DNA from: Aegilops tauschii subsp. strangulata
Taxonomy: Eukaryota > Streptophyta > Magnoliopsida > Poales > Poaceae
Assembly (NCBI RefSeq): GCF_002575655.3
Contig: NC_053035.3
Location: forward strand, 501,114,601-501,178,600
Direction of reading: 5' to 3'
DNA: 64,000 bases
Part shown: one piece after another, positions 55,830 through 64,000 of the stretch
Position numbering within the stretch: the first letter of the stretch is position 1
Layout of the letters: the number at the start of each line of letters is the position of its first letter
Notes under the pieces: generated by a model
Told to the model about the DNA's origin: nothing
The model's database searches: none
Seen by the model: only the letters and a program-made list of their open reading frames with translations
Translations under genes and position numbers: made by a program

Positions 55830-57598
55830 GAACTCAACTTTTATATTTTTACCAGTTGTTCTGCATTAATCCAAAGCTCTTGTTATTTCATTTATCCAAC
55901 TCGAACTATCTTACATGTAAAGTCATAATATGGTTCCATGGTAGAGACAGGTTTAACTAATCTTGTCATTGAACATATTCAAAAGACCAAAGCACATGTC
56001 CTTCAAATAAGAAATATTTTGTGCTTCTCGTTCAAAACAAAAATACATGCCTCTGCTTTCCCCTTGGAAACTAAACACACAACAATTGCCATATTTAATT
56101 CACTAAAATACATGCATGGTGTCTCATATTATGTCCTCATTTTTAGTACATATCCCTGAAACATGCAGCAACAGCTCAATCCACATGAGCTCAAAATGCA
56201 TGATTCTTAACAGTTTTGAAATTGCTGGCTAGGACATGCATGAGCTGCAAAATACACTATTGATGTTGCAAGCTCAGGACAAAGTATTTGATCTACGGAT
56301 CGAGCAGCGCGCGCGCACACACACAGGGAGACTGTAGCATGTACTAACCTAGGTAGATGCAAGGTCTCCCGCCACCCTTGGCACTCCCGCCCGCCATTCA
56401 CGGTTGGGAGCACAATATGGACTGCAATAGATATATGGAAACAGGGAAAGTAACAACATAAGTTGCTAATCATGCATTTATACCATATCCATAATAAAAA
56501 GCCATCGGTTGAGAAAAACATCAGTGCTATCTATATATGCACCTCACTTTGAATAATGTGATAGAGGTAGATGAAAAATCCCTCACCAAAGGAAGATCTT
56601 TGGCCGCTTCAAGAAAGCCTTCTCGCTCTGAACAAAACAGAGATTACGGTACATCAAAATGGTTGCATTTTGCAATGCTGATTCATGAACTAACGCACTA
56701 TGCTCAATATCAGAGGTAATCATTTCAATGAAAATAAAAAGATCTGCTACATGCATCTAAATATCGTGGCATTCGCATGTGAAAAGACATTGGATTGCAG
56801 TCAAGTGACTTTCATGTCATGTCCACTATGCAGAACAAGGGGGAATTGAGCTTGAAAATAGAGGGAGAGAGGAGAGATGGACCTGTAGGTCATCCACAAT
56901 CAGTACAACGACATCCCTATTCCCCCACTGTATCCTCTTCTCACTCACTCTCTCTTTCTGTCTCCTCTTTCTTCCAGATCTTACTGGTCATGGCAGGCGG
57001 CACACGCGGTCGATTGGCAGCTGCAAGACAGATGTGCCGCAACAATGGTGTGGGCTCAGTGAGGGAAATATATGGGGAGTGGAGGAGCACTCCTGACGGC
57101 GACTATAGCCAGCACAGAAGCCAAAGGTAAAGGGGTAAAGTCGAGAGGGTGCTTACTGCGGCCTTGTCGGCGTCGTCGCCGATGACTTCCCTGCTCCAGG
57201 AGGCGTCAACGGCGGCGTCGAGGCTGAGGGCGAGGGAGAAGGGTTGGTAGCCAGAGGGGTGGCCGGCGGTTCCTGCTCCTCTAATCAAATGCGATGCAGT
57301 TGCACGCGAGCATGACGTCATCGACGCCGGGGATGCCCCTTGAACGGAAGCGCCCAGTCACTAGCCTTGCTCCTCGCGCTGCCGCTCACGCTCGTCGTGT
57401 CCAGGGGAGGAGCCGGGGACGGCACTAGGGGAAGCAGCGGCGGGAGCGAGCTCGGCGACGGGCGAGGATGGGGGAGGCGGCAGCCACAGGAGCAAAGGGA
57501 GTGGATGGGGGTTCTCACCTAATCAGGGGCGCTCCTCACCCTTAGCCAGAATCCATCCACCCACAGCATGACACGCAAGGGTCAGCACGTGAATTCGC
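55830..57598. other. Region with scattered gene-like fragments
   Basis: Apart from the RPS11-like exon, the region is AT-rich to about 56900. It then has pyrimidine-rich CTCACTCTCTCTTTCTG sequence and GC-rich stretches to 57540. A minus-strand segment near 57170-57330 ends GACAAGGCCGCA|GTAAGC, which could be a splice donor. No complete gene could be built. Confidence 0.35.
56587..56627 (-). pseudogene. Ribosomal protein S11-like exon 2 (41 nt)
   Basis: Read on the minus strand, TTTTGTTCAG is followed by a 41-nt exon coding SEKAFLKRPKIFL plus two bases, then GTGAGG. It resembles the second exon of plant cytosolic RPS11 (EKAFLKQPKVFL) in sequence, length (41 nt), phase and splice borders. The following exon-like segment (56339-56421) does not continue RPS11 convincingly, and the start exon was not found. 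It is most likely an orphan exon captured or left from a pseudogene. Confidence 0.45.
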
Positions 57599-57601
57599 TA
57601 A

Positions 57602-58512
57602 GGGTGTGTTTGGTTGCAGTCATGCACTGGAATGGCATGGGTCCAACTCGTTCGCGGGCCTCGTTCTCGCGTTCAGTAGGCAGGTGGAACGGTCACCACC
57701 TGGTTCCCACGGACCGAATATTAGACCCAGATCCGGAACCGGGTGAGACCTCAAAATTGGGCGGACGATGCGGAACCGGTCTCTTTCCTCGCGCTCCCGC
57801 AGCCTTATCCTCTCTCGTGCGGGCTCCTCTCCCTCGTCTCTCCCCTCCACCGATCTACGCCGCCGGGGTCTCCCCTCCTCTGGTCTGCGCCGCCGGCCCT
57901 CGTCGTCTCGTCCACCTCCGAAGCACAGCCTCCCTCTCCTCTGAAGCACGTGCGTGGCAGGCGAGCGGCTGCGAGAAGATCTTGAAGCTGGGCAACAGCG
58001 GCGGCACACGCCGGGAGGGTCGCGCTGCTGCTCTTGATCCAGGCGCCGTCCGTTGACCGCCTGAGCAAGCGCCGCCAGAAACTGCGGTTGCGCGTGGGGA
58101 CGCCAAAGCCAAGCCTCGCATCCAGCCGGCTGCCATGTTCAACTGTCGTATATTTCTTCTAGCTGCTGTTTATCTTGTGCTTTGAGTCCGATTGGTGTAC
58201 CTACACTCTTGTTCGTCGCATGGATGGATGGATTCGATTCGTTGCTGGTCAAATAAAAATTACTTGAGTCTGATTTGTTGATGCTCACACCCCTATTCAG
58301 AAATCGAACTCAATGTTTACCAGCATTGTTGCATGGATGGATGGATGACCACTTACAAATCCATTCCATTCCATTCTTCAAACCCAACACCAAAACGTAA
58401 TCGTTCCGTTCCTTCGATTTATCCATACCAATCACAAAGACAGAACCGACCCATTACACTGGAATGGAACCATGCCATTCCATTACACTTCGTTCCCGAA
58501 CCAAACACACCC
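57602..58512. mobile_element. Tourist-like PIF/Harbinger element, 0.9 kb
   Basis: Terminal inverted repeats GGGTGTGTTTGGTT (57602-57615) and AACCAAACACACCC (58499-58512), with the duplication TAA (57599-57601 and 58513-58515). The subterminal sequence repeats GGAATGG / CCATTCC motifs. A GC-rich middle (57740-58140) has overlapping frames on both strands but no identifiable transposase. Confidence 0.85.
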
Positions 58513-58515
58513 TAA

Positions 58516-58841
58516 AATGCCCTCGGCGGGGTGACGAAATTTCAGGCGGTGGCACGACCGCCGGACCCATAATAACCAGCACCGGCGTGCCATACCTTCA
58601 GAGTCGCTGACAGCTACGGCCCACGTCGCCTAGGCCCCGCCTGTCAGGGAGAGCTAGGGCAGTAGCGCGGGTGCAGAAAATGGGCACTATTTATTGGTTG
58701 TCACATCAGCTCGGATCCGACGGCCAGGATCATTTCATCTAAAGATCTAACGGTGGGGATTCGTTTGGACACCCAATCCGACGGTCCAGAGAGCAAGTGC
58801 CCTGAGAAGGCTTCATCTTTGCTCACAATGTAACCATGGGA
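58516..58841. other. Spacer
   Basis: GC-rich, then moderately AT-rich, with GATCCGACGGCCAGGATC and TCTAACGGTGGGGATTCG phrases common in Triticeae repeats. No gene is seen. Confidence 0.35.
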
Positions 58842-58905
58842 TGTTCAATTATCTTTGTCTGTTAGTTATGGAGTTTCTCGGTTGTGCATGATACTTATAC
58901 GTAGT
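58842..58905 (+). other. 3' flank of copy C, final segment
   Basis: TGTTCAATTATCTTTGTCTG, TTAGTTATGGAGTTTCTC and GATACTTATAC match the copy A flank (from 22530) and the copy B flank (from 23473). It is the distal part of the flank that breaks off at 48983. Confidence 0.75.
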
Positions 58906-59514
58906 TGGGAAAAGTATATTGTTTTCTCCCTCAACTTTACGGATAGTTTAGAAATATTCCTTCAACTTCTAAACCAGACAAACTTAATCCTTCAACAGTT
59001 AAAAACTGATACTTTTCGTCCCTCAGACCACTCCGGGTGGATTTGTACTGATGTGGACCTGGTATTTTCTTTCTCACTTGCACCACCACATGGCCACAGG
59101 TCAGTATGGCACCATCGTGTCCATGCTGGCACCGAGGCTCACTTTCTTCCGGTAGCATCATGGCCATCTACTCGGCTAGGTTCTGACTGGTCAGCTCCGA
59201 TGCCATCATGGCCATCATGAATTTGAAAAAGTTCATAAATTCAAAAAAAATATCATGCTATTTCAACATGTTCACGGATCTGAAAAAAGTTTAAGGATTT
59301 GAAATTGCTCAGCCATGCAAAAAAATTGATGTCTTACATTGAAAACAATAAAAAAGCAAATAAAATAAAAGACAATAAAACAAAAGGAAAAATTAGAATG
59401 AAAACGTGAAACGAAACAAAACCAACAGAAAACCAGCGAGAAAAACAAAGTAAAAACTGAGATAATACCGGCGCAGAAAATTGACCTCTAGAAGATTTCC
59501 AAAAAAAAATAGTT
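58906..59514. other. Repetitive spacer
   Basis: 58910-59010 resembles a widespread TTCTCCCTCAACTTTACGG repeat. 59230-59500 is AT-rich with GTTCATAAATTC-type units like those at 1600-2160. No gene is seen. Confidence 0.4.
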
Positions 59515-59765
59515 AGGGCTCAGGGGTAGACTATTATTTGGGTCGGTCCCTTTTAGAAATCCTGTATGAAGGGCCGGAAGGGCCGTGCTTCTCAAGGAGA
59601 GTCCCCGCTTTTGTATCGAATCGGATAGGATTCCTCGAAGGGGAAAGGGAAAGTAAAACTTGTCTGCGTCGCTCTCAATCTCAGCGAAGCGACGGAGACC
59701 AATAAGAATCCTATAAGGAGGAGGAACGCTCACCAAAATCTACGAAATTTTCATACTAGATTAAA
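59515..59765 (-). other. Organelle-like sequence, possible nuclear mitochondrial insert
   Basis: The composition and phrases (GAATCGGATAGGATTCC, AGGGAAAGTAAAACTTGTC, GCGAAGCGACGGAGACC) look unlike the surrounding TEs and like grass mitochondrial intergenic DNA. The identification is from memory only. The 82-codon minus-strand frame is not claimed as a gene. Confidence 0.3.
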
Positions 59766-59976
59766 ACCCGATCGATAGTATAGGTGGTGAGGAGCGGCCG
59801 GCGGTGGTGACCAAATCCCTAACTAATTGCTTGCAGACCGGCGAAGATCCATGTCGGCGGCGCTTCGATCAGCGGCGAGGAGGCTCGGCCGTGGCTCCCT
59901 GCTCCAGCGAACGCAGACGGACCGGCTCTTCTCGCCAAGCAGGCTCGTGCACACCCGTGAGGTATCTCAACCAAAG

Positions 59977-61372
59977 AATTAGTGAGTTTTGACACAAAAT
60001 CGTAGAACTGTGGTTTCTGCAACCCTACCCTCTCGCGTCGCCCCCGTGGGCGACCAGGGAGAAACCCTAGCCGCCGGCGCCCGCACTCCCCCGCATCTCC
60101 TTCATCCTCGCCGCCGCCAGCAGCGCCGCCGGGCGAAGCCTGGCCGGCAGGGGCGGCGGCAGGGTTCCCTTCCCCTTCTCGCGAATAGGCTGGCGCGGGA
60201 CGGCCGTTCGAGAGGAGGCGCCGGACTTTTGCGGGGTGCGGCGGCGCTGCACATGGATCCTGGCCGCGACATGCGCAGCGCGTCGGCGGTTGGGGTTCGT
60301 GCTCGCGGCGTGGTGCGGCCACTGGATCTGGTGGTCGCGTGCGTCGTCGGTTTCGGGTCAGATCCTTCTGGATCCGGCGCCTGTACGCCGTCGGCCAGCG
60401 CAGGATGGTGGCTTTCGTCGCTGACCAGGTCGGATCTTCATTGATCCGGCGCCTGGATGGATCTACGCCGGAGGTGTTGAGCCTTATGGTGCTTCCCTCT
60501 CTGGAGTTTTCGTGTCTTGGCTTCTGCCAGATCCGGAGCAGATGGAGATTGGTGGTACAAGATGAGGACCGGAGGAAACTTTGGTCGGCTAGCTCGGCCC
60601 GACATCGGCGACGGCTTTGACGTCGTTACCCTTCTTGAAGGCGAAGTCGAGGTCCCTCCTACCCACCTCCGTCCCCTTCCCGGACGAAAGTCCAAAATCC
60701 GTCTTGGATTGGACGGCGGCGGCTCCCTTCGTGTCGTAACCTCCATGGAGGCGCCGTCTTGGGAGGCTTGGGGATTCGGGGGAGAGTTGCTATGGGTGAA
60801 GAGCTTCGTGTGTCAGCTCCAGCAGAGGCAATGGTGTGGAGGTTGGCAGGAGGAGCGGCGTTCTAACTGTGTCAGATGCGTCTGGTAAGAGATGTCAAGT
60901 CATGCCTGGCCGACAGGTGCTACGCTGAGTCATGCCTAGTCGGCAAGTGCTACGCACGACAGATCTTCCAGAGTGTCCGCGTCAGGATGGATGAGCGCAG
61001 AGCGGTGGAGTCGTTGGGCGCCGTGGTGGCGTCGACGGATGGACGGACTGGCAAGAATGATGCGGATCCCTCTCCTGAAGATGGGACAGTGGCTCGATGA
61101 TGATGGCGGCCTCTAAAACGTGTGCAAGGAGTGTACGCTTTAGGTTTGCTGCACCGGTTGTTTGTTCCGATACGTTAGATGGATGGATCGGCGACGGCAT
61201 CGGCTTTAGATATGAGGAGTGAGAGCACTCCACATTATCATGTTTGTAGGTGTGAGTGGTGGCTTCGGGTGGCTTGATGTATATTCTTTTCAGAACCTCG
61301 TGAAATAATTAATAAAGCTGGCTGCATGCATCGATTGATGCCGGGGGTTTAACCTCCATTTCCAAAAAAAAA
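59977..61372 (+). mobile_element. ORF-less GC-rich retroposon with a LINE-type tail (copy 2), in intron 1
   Basis: The 13-bp duplication ATCTCAACCAAAG lies at 59964-59976 and 61373-61385. The body starts with a GC-rich leader containing GAGAAACCCTAGCCGCCGGC and ends AATAATTAATAAAGCTGGCT..GATGCCGGGGG and an A run. No endonuclease, RT or zinc knuckle frame exists. It has the same architecture as 3590-4850. Confidence 0.8.
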
Positions 61373-61566
61373 ATCTCAACCAAAGCTGACATATTTTACC
61401 TCATGATTTTCCTCACGTCATCAAGGATCACGTCATAGAGCGATAATCCAATTCTGCGTAATGGAAACAGCAACTTGCATGTGTTAAGATGACTTTTCTT
61501 CTCCTTTCTATTTGGAAGGAGACAAGTTTGAATGTTTTTGATAGAGCAAAATTACGTAGCATCATA

Positions 61567-61691
61567 TTGCTTTCATCCCAAAAAAACTGTCTTAGATTTA
61601 TCTAGAAATACGGATGTTTCTAACACTAAAACATGACTAGATATATCTGTATTCAGACAAATCTAAAACAAAAAGTTTGGCACAGAGGGAG
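61567..61691. mobile_element. Stowaway MITE (Tc1/mariner type)
   Basis: The right end GGCACAGAGGGAG next to TA (61692-61693) is the canonical Stowaway end. The left end (TTGCTTTCATCCC after TA at 61565-61566) is diverged. The body has the complementary arms CTTAGATTTATCTAGAAATA and AGACAAATCTAAAAC, with ACGGATG.. and ..TCTGTAT inside. Confidence 0.8.
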
Positions 61692-62333
61692 TACTTGTTT
61701 AACCTTGAACCGATTTAAAGTAATCTGGCCCTTATTTAATTAGCAACCAAACCGAACCTACATTATATATTCGCTCCATCTATCTATTATATATACATTA
61801 AGTATGGTTTTGTTATTAGGTGTTACACATGCATGGATGTTGCATTTTGTATATATCAAGCCTTACTTAATTGACGTACAAGACAATATCCTTCTTAAAT
61901 TATTTACCGATCACAATCAGCAATTACTTAATGCTCCATGATACAAAGTACATTGATCATCATCTACGTGTGTCAATCCAGCATGCTCCTACAGACCTTA
62001 CGCGTGAGATCCAGCAGAAGAGAGATGAGCTACGAAACTTGGTATCTAAGGCGGTGCAGAAGAAAAGGGAGTTGTATGCGTTGGGTAAGGCAGACAAGAA
62101 TTGTGAGACTCTTGGTGAGCATCACATGCTGCCACTAGCACTCCCATATCTTTCTCGGCAAAAAGTCGTTCCAAAACCAAACGCCACTCTTAGGTACGTA
62201 AAATATCAGAGAATCAAATAAGATGCATGTACATACAAAATCGCTTGGTCTATTCTTCCTTAATTTTCCCGTTTGTTTGACAAGAATTGGCATTTTCTCT
62301 TTTGACCTGTAGGACCTGCATGCGGTTCTTTAC

Positions 62334-63467
62334 CGAAAAAGGGTTCCCCCGCTTTGTATTTCAAAGCAACCAACACCGAGTATAGATAATGCTGTGGCGA
62401 GCAGCACAACACATCAAAAGAAAAAGAAGAAGAAACAAATGCCAACCACGGCAGCTTGGCAAAGCGCGGATGACCCACCACCGTGGCGCCCACCGGAAAC
62501 AAAACACCACCGACCGAGGCTCCGATCCGCCGCGTACCAAGCAGCACCTCCAAGAAGGGATGCGATGCCGACGACGCTGCTGCCCGGACGAGTCCTCAGG
62601 TTTCCCCAGGCACGCGGAGGGAGGCGGGAGGTGGATACCACCGACACCCTCCAGGGAGGAATGGTGGCACCCGCAGGTGTCACCGCGTCGGGGCCGAAGC
62701 CGGCAGGGATTTCTCCCGCATTCCAACCCCAACCGCCCAACCGAACGGAACCGACCCGCCAAAACCGTCGCCCATCACCATGCGCCAACGCAGTAGCGCC
62801 GCCACCCACGCTGCCTTGCTACGAACACCACCACGAGGCCAAGAGGACCGGAGAGAAGCTCACCATGACGGGAGCAGCAACATCGACGCCGAGCGAGAGG
62901 GAACCACCTCCACCGCCGTCATGCGGGGGGCCCTTGCCTCCGGCACCGTCGCGGTAGCCGTCCGGACGCGGCAGCGGGGCATGTCGGGCCACCCCTGGCC
63001 CAGCCAGGCCCAAAGCGGGCCCGTTAAGCCCCGCCGGCCGCGATGCAGCAGGCCGGCGTCGTCGCCGCCGGCATCCAGTCACGCGTCGCATCTCCCCCGC
63101 CTCCCAGAAGCCACACCGGAGCCATCCCCGCTGCCAGCCCACCCAGGCCCAGATGGGGCCCGAAGGGCCCAGATCTGGGCCGAGCGGACGACGCCAAATC
63201 CCGCCGCCGCCCAGTTGCTCGCCTGCATGCGCCACGGAGCCCCGCCGCCTAGATGCACCCCCCGGAGCCGCTCCGCCCGCGCCGGAGAGCGACCGGAAGG
63301 GGAAGGGCCAGGAGGCCGCCGCCACCAGCAGCCCCAGGGCCAAGCCGGCGACGGCGGCGAGGAGGAAGAAGGGAGGAGGAAGCCTGGAGGGAGGGGGCCC
63401 GACGCGCGGCCGGTCGCCCGCGGGGGGGCGACGCGGTCGCGAGAGAGAAAGAAGGGGGGTGGCGTTT
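62334..63467 (-). mobile_element. ORF-less GC-rich retroposon (copy 3), inserted in coding exon 3
   Basis: The 15-bp duplication CATGCGGTTCTTTAC lies at 62319-62333 and 63468-63482. Read on the minus strand, the element has a very GC-rich leader and ends with GAAATACAAAGCGGGGGAAC and CCTTTTTCG, a LINE-like tail with a short terminal A run. Long frames on both strands (for example 62483-63520) are GC-driven and show no domain. Confidence 0.8.
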
Positions 63468-63621
63468 CATGCGGTTCTTTACAAGGGCTAACGCTTTATT
63501 GGATGCAGCTGCCCACGTGACAATATTCGTTTTGGTTACTGCTGTTGTGGTTAGAGCCAGGTGCGGCATTGGGGTAAAAGCCCAAACTGTTAATGAGGAA
63601 AACCAGGGAAGTCAAGATTGA

Positions 63622-64000
63622 AAATTTAGAACCAAAGATGGCTCCAGTTTGTTTTCAGTTAAATTATGATGACTTACAGTTTGGCTAGCTAGCACTACGA
63701 TATGGTTGTGATATTGTGTGACATGATATGTTATCGTATCTCTATCTATCCGAGTAGATTGCATTTATGAATGAAAGCCATAGGTTATTTTTGTTCTGCT
63801 GTTTCAAGATGACCCAGAAGCATATTTGCTAGTGACAAATGCGTCCCGAGGCCTTCCCCTGTCGGGCCATTGAATTGTACTAGTAGATAGCAATGAGCAG
63901 GTAGTGCTGAGAAACGATCACATAGTTTAGGTACAAAGCCATACTCTTGTGTAAAGATGGATGTTCAAGTTAAAACAGGTAGGTTTAGGGTTTTGCGTGG
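63622..64000 (+). other. 3' region of the disrupted gene
   Basis: AT-rich sequence after the stop codon, probably 3' UTR and beyond (a possible AATGAA at 63769-63774). Nothing else is recognised up to the window end. Confidence 0.4.

Larger units (their letters stand above)
59851..63621 (+). pseudogene. Three-exon gene for a putative mitochondrial membrane protein, disrupted in exon 3
   Basis: Exon 1, 59851-59961 (37 codons), opens MSAALRSAARRLGRGSLLQR, an arginine-rich mitochondrial presequence; donor GAG|GTATCT. Exon 2, 61982-62193 (acceptor CCAG, donor CTTAG|GTACGT), codes 70 residues with a charged coiled-coil-like helix (REIQQKRDELRNLVSKAVQK). Exon 3 starts at 62313 (acceptor CCTGTAG), is cut at 62333 by a 1.1-kb retroposon, and resumes at 63483 to a TGA at 63619-63621. 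It codes one membrane segment (VTIFVLVTAVVV). Without the insert all phases agree and give 160 residues. With it, translation stops at 62383-62385, losing the membrane segment. The family was not recognised. Confidence 0.75.

Noticed and set aside
54251..55834. 5-bp target duplication for the solo LTR
   Set aside because: GTGCT and GAACT do not match, so the borders rest on TG..CA and remembered similarity only.
48984..58841. The whole block as a single Helitron
   Set aside because: Helitron-type termini (TC start, CTRR end with hairpin) were looked for at both junctions in both orientations and not found.
62483..63520. 345-codon plus-strand ORF
   Set aside because: GC-driven frame running antisense through an ORF-less retroposon; three other long overlapping frames exist and none shows a domain.

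Overview
The window is plant nuclear DNA from a Triticeae grass, most likely Triticum or Aegilops. The evidence is the repeat content: a BARE-1/WIS/Angela-type copia element with 1.73-kb LTRs, an Au-type SINE with target duplication, LINEs with the usual Triticeae 3' tails, CACTA elements with CACTAGTAGAAAA and CACTACAGGAATCAG ends, a Stowaway MITE and PIF/Harbinger elements. Nothing looks bacterial: no operons, CRISPR array, tRNA or rRNA gene was seen. Most of the 64 kb is nested transposable elements, and a few small host genes survive between them.

Layout. 1-1595: end of a short-LTR copia element lying inside a decayed gypsy pol. 2439-2696: Au SINE. 3334-4850: SINE-like sequence followed by a GC-rich retroposon without ORFs. 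5273-9746: two 5'-truncated LINEs in opposite orientation. 12569-13612: PIF/Harbinger-like element. 13824-21358: a small minus-strand host gene (99 codons) split by a LINE of about 7 kb, with a hAT-like MITE at the LINE's 5' edge. 21687-22079: an intact GCK-like gene (copy A), divergent from the split gene. 23245-23780: a copy of the same locus whose whole coding region is deleted (copy B). 25933-38066: a MULE-like MITE carrying a complete BARE/WIS/Angela element, which carries a 3.3-kb CACTA element in its 5' LTR. 38204-40119: another PIF/Harbinger-like element. 40552-40956: GCK-like copy C. 41034-48823: a minus-strand LINE in the 3' flank of copy C, itself holding a 1.36-kb CACTA element. 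48984-58841: a block that interrupts the same flank again, with MITEs, a solo-LTR candidate, possible exon fragments and a Tourist-like element. 59851-63621: a three-exon gene for a putative mitochondrial membrane protein, with one ORF-less retroposon in intron 1 and another inside coding exon 3.

The host content therefore reduces to a local GCK-like family (A intact, B deleted, C intact), one split 99-codon gene that appears to share a promoter region with copy A, and one 160-codon gene for a predicted mitochondrial protein, now broken. The three A/B/C copies share flanking sequence. That gives empty-site controls, so several insertions and one deletion can be read at base level. Family names rest on remembered consensus features and were not checked against a database. 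All coordinates and mismatch counts were read by eye.
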